This document shows, piece by piece, positions 1 to 10,600 of a stretch of 32,819 nucleotides of DNA. The stretch covers positions 1 through 32,819 of the forward strand of contig CAZFBA010000042.1 in the NCBI GenBank assembly GCA_964517135.1, read 5' to 3'. The notes beneath the pieces were generated by a model. The model was not told the DNA's origin. It made no database searches and worked only from the letters and a program-made list of their open reading frames with translations. Each line of letters begins with the position of its first letter. Position 1 is the first letter of the stretch. Source of the DNA: CAZFBA01 sp964517135 (GTDB lineage Bacteria; Cyanobacteriota; Vampirovibrionia; JBFMGH01). The position numbers and the translations under genes are program-made.

Positions 1-193
1 CCGCCCACCCTAAAGGAAGGCATAGGGTCTCTTCTTTTTGAAAAAAGAAGCAAAAACTTTTCACAACTGGCTTGCTGACTTCGTATACGTTCTTTGAAAA
101 CTCAGGCCAATTGGCTCGTTCAATCCATATCTTCACTTTTAAATTTTTGAAAATCGAAAACAAAAAATCCATTGTTATAGTGATGCATTAGTC
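1..193 (-). repeat. Dispersed repeat, copy A (truncated by the window edge)
   Basis: The reverse complement of this stretch matches 21533-21730 almost base for base by eye, apart from scattered substitutions and one-base indels. Shared landmarks are a cgtatacg core, a CTTCTTTTT/AAAAAGAAG hairpin, a short ACCCTA...TAGGGT hairpin and the outer end GTGATGCATTAGTC (180-193). The other end of the element lies beyond base 1. I see no ORF in it, so it looks like a non-autonomous dispersed element or a structured RNA-like repeat. It ends three bases before the terminator region of the oxidoreductase operon. Confidence 0.8.
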
Positions 194-196
194 TTT

Positions 197-230
197 TTAA
201 ACAAAAGAGACCCATTTTAAGGATCTCTTT
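197..230 (-). terminator. Rho-independent terminator of the 2-oxoacid oxidoreductase operon
   Basis: Read on the minus strand, AAAGAGA (230-224) pairs with TCTCTTT (210-204) and is followed by a T-rich run (TTTGTTT). It lies about 20 bases after the stop codon of the last operon gene. Confidence 0.6.
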
Positions 231-251
231 AATAAATAAATTGATTAAAAC

Positions 252-821
252 CTATGCTGTAAGTTGCTTTGCCCTGACAATGGGGTTTTCTTTAACGAAT
301 TTTGAACCAATATCAAGGGCCTCTTTGTTTATTTCTACTACAGTGGGTTTTCTTTTAAATGCCTCATCCAGTGCTTTCTTGGTAGTTTCAAGAGATACTG
401 CACCAGTATATTCTATGAAGGCTCCAAGTGCAATCATGTTTAAGGCTCTTGGTTCTCCAAGATCATCAGCTATCTTATTTAAAGGTATATAGAGAACGTT
501 AATATCTTCTCTCTGGACTTTATCTTCAATTAGTGAACTATTGACGATAATAAACCCGCCTGACTTTATTAGTGGTTCAAACTTCTCTTTTGATGGCAGG
601 TTAAAAACAACAGCATTGTATGGATGCCCGGTAACAGGGGAACCTATCTCTTCATCAGAGATTACAACTGTACAGTTGGCTGTTCCTCCACGCATCTCAA
701 CACCGTAAGATGGCATCCAGGTAACTTTTTTATTATCATACATGGCTGCGTGTACCAGGACATTACCTGTCATCAGAACGCCCTGACCGCCAAAGCCTGC
801 AAATACAACATTAAAATACAT
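252..821 (-). CDS. 2-oxoacid:ferredoxin oxidoreductase, gamma subunit
   Basis: This 189-residue protein belongs to the pyruvate/ketoisovalerate oxidoreductase gamma family. It begins with the typical FAGFGGQGVLMTGNVL glycine-rich motif (residues 8-23) and contains SYGVEMRGGTANCTVVIS (about 39-56), both hallmarks of the family. The gamma subunit completes the heterotetramer that oxidatively decarboxylates a 2-oxoacid to an acyl-CoA and reduces ferredoxin in the cytoplasm. It is the last gene of a delta-alpha-beta-gamma operon, 10 bases after the beta gene, and is followed by a terminator. Length is normal for the family. The substrate (2-oxoglutarate, branched-chain 2-oxoacid or pyruvate) cannot be fixed from this subunit; KorC is an alternative name. 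Confidence 0.93.
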   Translation of the reverse strand: MYFNVVFAGFGGQGVLMTGNVLVHAAMYDNKKVTWMPSYGVEMRGGTANCTVVISDEEIGSPVTGHPYNAVVFNLPSKEKFEPLIKSGGFIIVNSSLIEDKVQREDINVLYIPLNKIADDLGEPRALNMIALGAFIEYTGAVSLETTKKALDEAFKRKPTVVEINKEALDIGSKFVKENPIVRAKQLTA

Positions 822-831
822 ATATTCTCTC

Positions 832-1581
832 CTATTCGGCTGTAATATTCTTTAATACACCCTGCGGAAAAACAGGATAAAGTACCTTTTTAACCCAGTG
901 GTGTGATTCAATCGGGTCTCTGTGCCAGTTTGTCGGGCAGGCAGAAAGAAGTTCAACAAAACCAAAACCTAAATCTTCTATTTGAACCTCAAAAGCCCTT
1001 CTGACAAGCTTTTTAGCGTTTCTGATAGCAGCAGGGCTATCCATAGCACCTCTGGCTACATAAGCTGCTCCTTCGCACAGGGCAACCATTTCAGCTATTT
1101 TAACCGGAAAACCAATTTCATGAATATCTTTGCCATATGGTGTCGTAGTGGTTTTTTGGCCGGGTATAGTAGTTGGGCCGGCCTGTCCGCCTGTCATACC
1201 GAAGTTAGTATTGTTGATACATATTACGGTTATTCTTTCACCTCTGACAGCAGAGTGTATAAGCTCTGTAAAGCCAATAGATGCAGCATCTCCGTCACCC
1301 TGATAGGTAAACACGACGTGATCATGGTTTGCTCTTTTCATTCCTGTGGCTACTGCCGGAGCTCTGCCGTGTGGTGACTCAACAACATCGACGTTAAAAT
1401 AGTCATAGCCAAAAACAGAACAGCCTACACTGGCTGCCATAAGGGTTTTTTCTCTGACACCCAGATCGTCTAAAACTTCTGCCACCAGTCTTACAGCGAC
1501 ACCGTGGTCACATCCAGGGCAGAAATTAAAGTTATAATCAGGTTTTATTGATTCTGGTTGCTTGAAAACAAGTTTAGTCAT
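832..1581 (-). CDS. 2-oxoacid:ferredoxin oxidoreductase, beta subunit (thiamine pyrophosphate-binding)
   Basis: The protein has 249 residues and matches the TPP-binding beta subunit of 2-oxoacid:acceptor oxidoreductases. Visible motifs are FCPGCDHGV (about 21-29), the TPP/Mg signature GDGDAASIG (about 95-103) followed by NNTNFGMTGGQ (about 122-132), and the late ELLSACPTNW motif (about 210-219). It carries the active-site cofactor for decarboxylation. It sits between the alpha and gamma genes on the same strand with gaps of 26 and 10 bases, consistent with one transcript and a stoichiometric complex. KorB is the usual name if the substrate is 2-oxoglutarate, but the sequence alone does not decide this. 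Confidence 0.93.
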   Translation of the reverse strand: MTKLVFKQPESIKPDYNFNFCPGCDHGVAVRLVAEVLDDLGVREKTLMAASVGCSVFGYDYFNVDVVESPHGRAPAVATGMKRANHDHVVFTYQGDGDAASIGFTELIHSAVRGERITVICINNTNFGMTGGQAGPTTIPGQKTTTTPYGKDIHEIGFPVKIAEMVALCEGAAYVARGAMDSPAAIRNAKKLVRRAFEVQIEDLGFGFVELLSACPTNWHRDPIESHHWVKKVLYPVFPQGVLKNITAE

Positions 1582-1607
1582 TTATGTACCTCTTTAATTA
1601 TTTGCCT

Positions 1608-2675
1608 TTAAACACTGGTAAGTTCACGCATAGATTGTTTAATACGTTCCAGAATTTCTTCTGGAGTGGGTATGGCCCCACCTGGCCTGCCGTAAAAGTC
1701 TAGCCTGGCGTCAGATTCGATATCCATTTTGATATCTTCGTACATTTGACCCATATTCATCTCTATACAGAGGAATTTTTTACAGCGTTTAGAAACCTGA
1801 TTAACAATTTTTGCAGGGAAAGGCCAGAGTGTAATTGGTCTTATCAAACCTACTTTATAGCCTTCACGGCGTGCTTCTTTAATAGCAGTCTTTGTAATCC
1901 GTGCACAACTGCCAAAAGCCATAACTACAAGTTCTGCATCTTCAAGGTAAAGGGCTTCATATCTGACTTCATCGGCTCTGATTTTTTCAAATTTTTCAAA
2001 GAGATGAAGAACATGCTGTTCAAGTTCGCCTTCTTTCAAGTGTATTGAAGATAGTCTTCTGGGTTTGCGGTTTTTAGCGCCTGTTAGATTCCAGCCCTTA
2101 TCGTGTTCAAGTTCGATAGCATTATGTTTAAACTCTACTGGTTCTGCCATCTGGCCTATCATGCCATCAGAGAGTATTGTAACCGGCGTTCTGTATTTTT
2201 GACCTAAAACAAAGGCATCATGAACCAGGTCAACCATTTCCTGAATAGTGCTGGGGCCAAAAACAAGCAATCTAACATCACCGTTAGCACCTGTTCTGGT
2301 TGCCTGAAAATAGTCTCCCTGAGAGGGGCTGATAGAACCCAGGCCCGGGCCACCTCTTGAGACGTTAGCAATAAGACATGGAACCTCCTGGGAGATCATA
2401 TAACTGAGAGTTTCCTGTTTTAAAGATATCGCACAGGATGACGAAGAGGTCATAGCGAGAGCCCCAGTGCCAGCTGCACCTAAAACCATGTTTATAGCAG
2501 CAATCTCACTTTCGGCTGGTATAAAAACACCGTGCACCTGTGGCATACGGCGGCTCATATATTCTGAAACCTCACTCTGTGGTGTAATTGGATAACCAGC
2601 ATAAAACCTGCAACCTGCTCTTATAGCAGCTTCGGCTAATGCCTCGTTACCTTTCATTAAAACTTTTTCGCCCAT
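1608..2675 (-). CDS. vorB: 2-oxoacid:ferredoxin oxidoreductase, alpha subunit (VorB-like)
   Basis: The product is 355 residues if started at the ATG at 2675. This start is preferred to the longer frame from 2711 because AGGAG lies at 2687-2683, eight bases upstream, and because the family begins MGEKVLMKGNEA. The extra 12 residues of the longer frame would overlap the ferredoxin gene. Motifs include AGYPITPQSEVSEY, the ESEIAAINMVLGAAGTGA stretch, SSSS...SLKQE and SRGGPGLG. These fit the alpha subunits annotated as VorB (branched-chain 2-oxoacid:ferredoxin oxidoreductase), although KorA-type 2-oxoglutarate enzymes are close relatives. The subunit binds substrate and CoA and pairs with the beta subunit. 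Family assignment is firm; substrate is inference. Confidence 0.92.
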   Translation of the reverse strand: MGEKVLMKGNEALAEAAIRAGCRFYAGYPITPQSEVSEYMSRRMPQVHGVFIPAESEIAAINMVLGAAGTGALAMTSSSSCAISLKQETLSYMISQEVPCLIANVSRGGPGLGSISPSQGDYFQATRTGANGDVRLLVFGPSTIQEMVDLVHDAFVLGQKYRTPVTILSDGMIGQMAEPVEFKHNAIELEHDKGWNLTGAKNRKPRRLSSIHLKEGELEQHVLHLFEKFEKIRADEVRYEALYLEDAELVVMAFGSCARITKTAIKEARREGYKVGLIRPITLWPFPAKIVNQVSKRCKKFLCIEMNMGQMYEDIKMDIESDARLDFYGRPGGAIPTPEEILERIKQSMRELTSV

Positions 2676-2685
2676 AACTTTTCTC

Positions 2686-2895
2686 CTACTTATAGACTTC
2701 TTTAATTGCAATATCAGGACATCTTAGCGCACACATTGCGCAACCTATGCAGTCTTCTTCACTGCCCGTAAATACGGCAGGGTGATAGCCGTTGTGGTTA
2801 ATAATTTCACCTTTAACAATCAATTTCTTAGGGCAGGCTTCTATACAGAGGTAACAGCCCTTACATTTTTCCTGGTCAATGACAATTCTTCCCAT
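2686..2895 (-). CDS. 2-oxoacid:ferredoxin oxidoreductase, delta subunit (2x[4Fe-4S] ferredoxin)
   Basis: This 69-residue ferredoxin-like subunit has two classical cluster motifs: CKGCYLCIEACPKK at about residues 11-24 and CIGCAMCALRCPDI at about 49-62. It passes electrons from the TPP centre to external ferredoxin. It is the first gene of the operon; its TAG stop overlaps the ribosome binding site of the alpha gene, suggesting translational coupling. An AGGGGG-type ribosome binding site precedes the ATG. The delta-alpha-beta-gamma order is that of KorDABC/Vor operons. A hairpin-like CTAAC...GTTAG lies about 30 bases upstream of the start, with no obvious function. Confidence 0.93.
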   Translation of the reverse strand: MGRIVIDQEKCKGCYLCIEACPKKLIVKGEIINHNGYHPAVFTGSEEDCIGCAMCALRCPDIAIKEVYK

Positions 2896-3191
2896 TTTGC
2901 CCCCTTATTGAGAGTATTGCTAACTACGGTTAGTAGTATTACTATAGCACAAAATTGTAAAGTTTCTTATATAAAAATAGTAATATAAGAAAATATTTTT
3001 GAAAGAGCAGGCAGATGTTGCACAGGTCAGAATTGCGTTGGGGGCGTTGTTTTAAAAAATAAATTTGCTCGGGCTATATAATCTGGAATCTATACATTAC
3101 TTTCAAGAATCAGTATATTAGCATAATTAAGATTGCAGGTTCTATTAAACTATTCTGCACACTGGATTATGAATATTATCGCATACTGTAA

Positions 3192-4055
3192 TTATTTATG
3201 AATATTGAAATATACGTCTTTTAATCTCTTTTTGCTTACGTGAGTATAAACCTGTGTTGTTGAGATATCTGCATGGCCTAATAGTTCTTGAACTACTCTG
3301 AGGTCTGCCCCATTTTCAAGCATATGTGTTGCAAATGAATGCCTGAATGTATGCGGAGAAACAGGTTTATTCAGGGGTTTAGCAATTTCTTTTATACGTT
3401 TCCAGATTTCCTGGCGTGTTAGTGGCTGGCCTTTATCATCAAAAAACAGATATTCTGAACTATGGCCTTCATTTTTGAGTCTTTCCTGCCTGAGCTTAAA
3501 ATAAATATTCAGTGCATAGGTAAGGTTTTTCCCTACTGGTAAGAGTCTTTCTTTATTGCCTTTACCCCTGCACTTTAAATAACCTGCATCAAGATTAATA
3601 TCATCTGCCTTAATACTTACAAGTTCAGTTACACGCAGGCCAGCAGAATAAAGCAGCTCAAGTATAGTGGTTTCTTCAATAGTACGGCAATGATTAATCA
3701 GATATTCAACTTCTTTCTGTGTTAATACTCTGGGCAAAAACCTTTCCAGTCGTGGCTGTTCCAGCGAGAGAGTCGGGTCAGAATCCAGAACTTTTCTTTC
3801 TGTCAGCCAGTTGAAAAACCCTTTTAGTGATACTATCTTGCGGTTTATGGTGCTTGAAGCATAGTTGTTTTTCCTTAAGTGCCTGATATAGCTGTTTATA
3901 TCCTTTCGGTCAAGGGTTGAAGTGTCTTCTATAGTCTGGTCTTTGAGATAATTAGCAAAATGAAGCAGGTCACAGCTATAAGAATTGAGTGAATTTAAAG
4001 AAAGTGTTTTTTCTATCTCCAGATATTCTAGATATTCAGATATTTGCTGATGCAC
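3192..4055 (-). CDS. xerD: Tyrosine recombinase, XerC/XerD family
   Basis: The 287-residue protein has an N-terminal SAM-like core-binding domain (about 1-85) and a C-terminal catalytic domain. All expected residues are visible: Arg141 in AGLRVTEL, Lys165 in GKGNKER, His235-x-x-Arg238 in SPHTFRHSFATHM, His261 in LLGHADIST and the nucleophile Tyr270 in TTQVYTHVS. The YTHVSKKRLKDVY ending is closer to XerD than XerC, but the usual HPRA tail is missing. Chromosome dimer resolution at dif is the default role. It stands alone, with no integrase-type neighbours or attachment site seen, so a housekeeping recombinase is more likely than a phage integrase. Confidence 0.88.
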   Translation of the reverse strand: MHQQISEYLEYLEIEKTLSLNSLNSYSCDLLHFANYLKDQTIEDTSTLDRKDINSYIRHLRKNNYASSTINRKIVSLKGFFNWLTERKVLDSDPTLSLEQPRLERFLPRVLTQKEVEYLINHCRTIEETTILELLYSAGLRVTELVSIKADDINLDAGYLKCRGKGNKERLLPVGKNLTYALNIYFKLRQERLKNEGHSSEYLFFDDKGQPLTRQEIWKRIKEIAKPLNKPVSPHTFRHSFATHMLENGADLRVVQELLGHADISTTQVYTHVSKKRLKDVYFNIHK

Positions 4056-4639
4056 TGTAATAAACCCTTTCTTTTTATAACATTATTGGGCATTTTAATG
4101 TATAATTTGCCTTATCAAACCTGCTGGTGAGTCTTATTATACTTTATTATAAATGATTCTTTTAATTGTGGCAGTTTTTTTTATAATGTGTTAAAAGCTT
4201 ACAAAAATGTTGTTATAAGTGAATTTTGGCTAGCATCCATAACCAAAAGTCAACTGCAAGTAGTAATCAACAAAACATATACTATATAAATTGTTTAGTA
4301 CTGGCATAATTGAGTATTTGACATTCGAATAATTATTCAAGTTAATATAAATACCTGAAAAAAATTTTGATAAAATTTATGTTCTTTTGTTATGACGGGT
4401 TTTAAATCAAATTTTTTTTACAATTGGCCAGAATGCACTATATGAAAGAGATAAACTGCCTGCGTACAAAAGAAATATCTTACCCGAAAAAATTTTTTTC
4501 AACTATATCATATCATTTGAATTCAAATATTATGTAAAACTATTATCAAAAGAAGAAATTAATTATTAAACTTACAAAAATTTATGACGTAAACATAAAA
4601 GGTTAATTATACATTTAGGTTGGAATAGAGGGCTAAAAA
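4056..4639. other. Long AT-rich divergent intergenic region
   Basis: There are 584 bases between the divergent recombinase and giant-protein genes. I found no tRNA and no convincing ORF; the longest plus-strand frame near 4434 encodes 34 unremarkable residues. The only notable site is the promoter/palindrome at 4515-4546, annotated separately. Confidence 0.6.
4515..4546 (+). promoter_or_regulatory. Candidate promoter with overlapping palindrome upstream of the giant gene
   Basis: TTGAAT (4517-4522) and TATTAT (4541-4546) are spaced by 18 bases, a reasonable sigma-70-like arrangement. The -35 hexamer lies inside a perfect 14-base palindrome, ATTTGAATTCAAAT (4515-4528), which could be an operator. 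This would leave an untranslated leader of about 85 bases. In such AT-rich DNA it may also be chance. Confidence 0.35.
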
Positions 4640-7600
4640 ATGGATATGGCAAACAATGAATCCACAAGAACAAAGGAAGAACTGGTTAAGCTGCTGAAAA
4701 GCAACATCAAGATGTTTAACCAGATGAGGGCAGAGGAAAACTATGCCCCACTTGACATGTCTGATACGAGATTTCAGGGCTCCACACTGACTGGGGCCAA
4801 ACTTCAGAATATTGATTTTTCTGGAGCAGACTTTGAATATGCAAACCTTGTATCAGCAGACCTTACCGGATGTACACTTCATAATACTCTGATGCTCCAT
4901 GCGAATCTTCAAACGGCTAGCTTTAAAAAAGCTGATCTTGAAGGAGCAGACTTCACCGGCGCACAGCTCGAAGGAGCTGATTTTAGCGGTGCAAATATGT
5001 CTATGGCTATCTTTAGCAAAGCCAACTTTACAGCCGTTGTTCTTGATCAAGCCAATCTAAGCAGTACCAACTTTTGCCAGGCCAACCTATCAGAAACAAA
5101 CTTTAAAACGGCCCTTAACTTAAGAGAATGCATCTTTGATAAATATACCAGATGGCCCGGAGAGATGTATTTACCAAAAGATTTTAATCCTGCCCGGGGT
5201 ATGTATGGTGCAGAAGAAGACTTTAGTATTAATGTAGCTCAAGAATCTCAACAACAGGGCCCGGCACCTGTTGATAATAGTTTTGAACAGTATACGCAGC
5301 AATTTGATCAATCTTATCAGCAGCATCAACCTCAGGCTTATCAAGAACCAAAATCTCTTACGCCTGATGAACTTCAACATAAACTAGAAGAAAAAATTGA
5401 AATATCAGGCAAAGGATTGCCAGAAATAGAGAAAAAACAAATATTGCTTGACCGCAAGCTAGATTATATTATTGCCAGCCTGAAAGTACTCAGTGAGCGA
5501 GTAGCAACTGCTCCTGAAGGAGGCGCAGCAGGTGAACATTATGGCTATGACTCTGGTTATGATCCTGTCGGAGGAGCCGGGGGGCTTAATGCGAAAATTC
5601 AGGAGCTTGATGACAAAATCGAAAACGTCGCCAGCATACTGACAAGGTTTCCGGTGAAATCACTCGAAGAAACCTATAAACTCACTGATGTTATTACTAA
5701 AATTGAATCCACACAGGGTGAGATTTATAAGAAACTGAATGAATCTGTTGGCGCTATTATTAATGCCAATAATGAAATTCAGAGTATACTTGGTGGTAAG
5801 CTTAGAGCTTCATATATTTCGGGTCTTGATAAGATGTTTGAAGAAACTGCAAACAAAATTATGAAGACTGTTGAAGACTCAAAACAAATAATTATAAAAG
5901 AAAGCCAGAAATTAGATTTCAACATTGATGATACATTTATTCAAAAAGAACTTGAAAGGCAATTTAGCCAGACTACAAAGCTTTTGCGTGAAGACATTGA
6001 AAGAAAACTCGGTACTCACGGCTTGTTCCTGAAACAAATGGATGAAAAACTTGAAAAAGTTAGAGAAAAAACAGATGTTGAAACTCATATCAGTCGCTTA
6101 AGAGACGATGTAGATACTAAAACAAGCCAGATAACTGACCTGACAGACAGAATAGCACAAAAACACGAAGAGATGCTAAACCACCTGGCCTCAAGAATGA
6201 AAATTCTGGATCAGAAAATAGACGTTATGTCTCAAACATCATCATTGAATATGGTCAGTAACCTTATAGCAGAATTTGGATCAGGGTTCAGCTCTGAACT
6301 AGAACAGGTGAAAAACGCTGCTCTGGCTATTGAAAACAGACTTAAGGGTATGACAGGCGAAGTTGACCTATCAACAGACTTTGCTATTGATGCTATAGCT
6401 AGTTCTGTCAATACAAAACTTGGCGATACAATAGCAGCAGCTATTCAGAACGCCCATATGCCTACAGGTGAACTTAAAGAACTTGCAGATATGCTGAACC
6501 ATAAACTCGACCTGATAGGTAAAATCTTTGATGCCAAGACACAATATCTTGAAAACAAAATGAAAGAAACCTTCACTGGGGCTCCTGGCGGTGGAACTCT
6601 CGGCATAGAAGAAGACATTAGAAGTCTTAAAGAAATTGCAGCTTCTCTTGACAAACAAATTAAAGAGCTTGAGAATGTTAGCCCTGAAGAACGTATAGTA
6701 GAAAAAATAAAAGAATCTCTTAAAGATCAGATGTCAGAACTCATCTGCCACGCCCAGGAAATGGCTGAATCTGACTCTGATAATGAAATTATTCGTGAAA
6801 GAGCCAGATCACTGGCAGATATGAATAGCAGGATCAACGAAAAACTTGATCAAATCTATAATAGATCAGATGTATTAGAAGAAAAAGTTGATGAAATAGC
6901 TCAATCTGAACTTGAAGATCTTATGAAAGAATTTTCTGAAGAGATTGATGAATTGCGTGATTCCATCGGCCTGATGGATGCCAACACAAGAGAAACAATT
7001 AAAATTCAGGGTATCTCAAGTCAGGAAGTTATCAACAACCTGCGTGAAGATCTATCTGCTTCTGTAGATGAAGTTATTCAAACATTAAAAACTATGGAAG
7101 ACAGTGGGAGCCTTGCTGAAGAAACCTCAAAACTCGAAAGCTTCAAGCAGGATATAACAGAAAAAGCTGAACTTCTCAAAACGATTTCTGATAGAATCTC
7201 ACACAAGATGGAAAACCTGTTTGAATCAGTACATAAGAAAACCTCTCAACTTGAACAGAAAGTTGATATACTGGCACAGGCAGAAACAGATTCATCAGAT
7301 GTTATTAACGAACTTCTGGCAGATTTTGAGAAAGATGTTAATGACGAACTGGGAAGCCTGCGTGATATGCTGAATGCTATTTCTGAAAAGATAAATGATC
7401 CTTCTCTGAATTCCTTAAATAGTGAGCATATTGCGAAAACAATAATAGAACAGATGCAGTATAAAGTTGAAGATGCCGTAGAGAAAACTAATAAAGCTAT
7501 TATACAAAAGATTACAGGTGTATTTGAAGAAGATGACAGCACAACCCTCAAACAGATTTCAGAAGATGAATACGATGATTCAATGCAGGGTGACATCCAG

Positions 7601-10600
7601 TATATCAAGGATGTTGTAGCTGATATTCATTCTAAATTGCCGGAACTCAACAAAGCAACACTCGAAAAAATTGAAAGTGCTGCTAATAGCCTTAAAGATA
7701 AGCTAAAAGATCTTGAATACTCTATGATTACTGGCACAGGCTCACTGGAATCAGTAATGAACGAGATAGTAAAAGAATCCAGTTCATTGCCGGCTGCCTC
7801 TAAAGCCTTTGACATTAATGAAGATCTAAAACAACTGAAAACACTGGCCAGCAGTTTTGATACAGCACTAAAAGATGTCACCAGTCTTGCAGGAAAGTCT
7901 ATAAGCGATACTCCGCTAAAAGATATTAAGAGCGATCTTGACCAGATACTCGCACGTGCACAAGAACTTGCTGAGCAGTCTGGCGTTGAAGAAATATCTT
8001 CTAAAGTCAATAACCTGAGTGATATTAGTGATAAAATAAAAGAAATAGCCTCTCAGGTCGGCGATAACATTGATATTAGTGACAAAGTACAAGAATTAAG
8101 CCACGCAACAACAGATGAACTGCTTGAAGAGTTTTCTGCTGAACTTGAAGATCTGCGTGATTACATCCATACATCTAATGCTCTGACAAATGAATCAATT
8201 CAGTCTCAATCAATTATCAATGAAGAGATAATGAATAACCTGCGAGAAGACCTGACGGCTTCTATAGACACTTTAATGTCTCATATTAGTGGCGGTACTA
8301 CTCCGGCAGCTCAGGCCGCAGGAGCAACATATTCTTCAACAGGAGCCTTCCCTGTGCCAGAAGACAAACAAAAGCTCATGCAAGAAGTCTCAGGTAGAAT
8401 TTCAAGCAAAATTGACTCTCTGCTTGACACCATACAGAAGAAAACACAGGTTCTCGAGCAAAAAGTTGATATACTTGCCCAGACTGAAACAGATAGCTCT
8501 GAGGTGCTGAATGAACTGCTTGCTGACTTTAAAGAAGAGCTGCTTCACGAACTTAAAGGCACACCACTACCTGATAAAGGTGATATTACGGGAGATATTC
8601 AGCTTAAAGATGACGAAATTGTTATTTCCAGACTTGAAAACCTCTCTGTAGACCTGAAAGAGATTAATGAAAAAATCACTTCCATTGAAGAGATTATACA
8701 TCAATCCAGTTCAGCAGAGGTTGTGGATATACTCAGTAATATTGAGAAAAATATCGAAGAGAAAATCGAAAACCTCAAAGAATCAGCAGAAGTACTTTCA
8801 GAAAGTATTGAAAAACTTGATGAAACATCCTATGATGGTCTGGTTAAACGTATTGACGGGCTCATAGAAAATGGAATTACCATAGATTATGACGTCCTGA
8901 TGGATAACATCAAAGGTGAGCTTGAAAGTAAAATATCTGAACTAGATCTTGAGCGTCTTTTGACCAGTTCAGTCGGTGAACTATCCCACAAAATTGAAAA
9001 ACTCTATGAAGACGTAATGGATCTCACTATTTCCCTTGAAAGCAAAATAGAAGATATGGCTGAAAAAGATCCGTCTGACGAGCTGTTTAATATCTCTGAA
9101 AGCATTAACAAGCTTAAAGAGCATAACCTTGAAGTATCTACCAGGCTTGAACAGCTTTCAAGAGAAACTTCGTCAGATGCAATAACAGATATTATAACTG
9201 AAGTTGAAACATCTGTTACCCGTGAAGTTGAGTATCTCAAGGGTATTGTGGAAAACCTGAAAGGCTCCTTCTCTGAATTTGAGAATATCGTTGACACAAG
9301 CAGTGTCGAAAAGAATCTCAATGAGCTTATAGAATTCAACAATAGCCTGAATACTAAAATAGATAAGGTGCTCGATGCTACTGGCAACATCGATTCTGAC
9401 GCCCTTGTTGCCAGAATTAAAGATCACCTTGAAGATAAACTAACTGAAGTTCTAGATCAGGATGTTGGGCTTGAAAGAATACTTGATAATCTTGGCTCAG
9501 ACCTCTCTGACAAGCTCGTTCACCTGATGGATCATAACCAGGAAATTGATACAAAACTCGACAAACTGATGGATCAGGAAAGAGTTGACCAGATTTCAAC
9601 TGTTCTAAGTGAATTGCATACACTGAAAACTATTTCACACAACATTAACCAGAAAGTTGATCATCTAAATGAAGAAGTTGACTTTGTTGAAGTTATTGAA
9701 AACTTCCAGAACGAGGTTCAATCAAGCATAAGTATGTTTAATGAAGCTGCAAAAGCCGAAACGCTGGTTAGTTCGCTGAATGCTACTCTTGAAACTTTCT
9801 ATAACGGTATAATGGAGAAGACTTCAATATTACAGGAAAAAGTTGATACCATTGCTCCGGATGACATAGCTGAAGGCCTTGATAACGTTATGACTGATAT
9901 CAGTCTGTTAAGAAACCTTACAGAAGATATTACAGAAAAGGTTGAGCGTATTATAACCAATACTGAAGGTTTGCAGACTGAAGAAGGTATGAAACTATTT
10001 AAAGAAAACCTCGAACAGAAACTCAATGTGCTGCTTGAATCTGAACAATTTACTTCAGAGAACCTCATGAAAGGTATCAATGCCGGTCTCGGTACAAAAA
10101 TAGACCAGTACTATACCTCAACAAGAGACTATATCTCTGACCTGCTGAGCAACCTTGAAGAAAACATTATATCTAATACCACTGAAAGCATTTCTATAGG
10201 TTCATTTGTAGGTGAAGCAGAAGAAAGACTTCACGCACTTCAGGCTATTACAGATAACATAAATATAAAAGTAAATGAAATACAGGATATAGCACAGAAT
10301 GAACTGCTAACCAAGACAGATATCGAAGATCTATTCTCTAATATAGATGCTATAACACTTTCAGTAAACGAGAAAACAGAAGCTATTATGGATAGAATAG
10401 AGAAACAGTTTGATGAAAGTGATCTTGGTGAACTTAAAGCCTTTAGAGAAAACATTGAAAACCGTCTTGGTGTTCTTGATGGCATTGCCAGTCTGCTGAG
10501 AGATAAATTTGATCCGGCCAGTGAAGATTATATTGATGCCAAGCTTGACTTTATACGTCACAATGTCATCGAGAAGATGGAAGACCTCTATGCTAAACTG

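Noticed and set aside
3192..4055. Phage or integrative element integrase
   Set aside because: Sequence is of the XerC/XerD housekeeping type and there are no phage genes, tRNA target or attachment repeats nearby.
4434..4538. A 34-residue plus-strand frame in the long intergenic region
   Set aside because: Composition is random-like, it overlaps the candidate promoter, and no ribosome binding site is seen.
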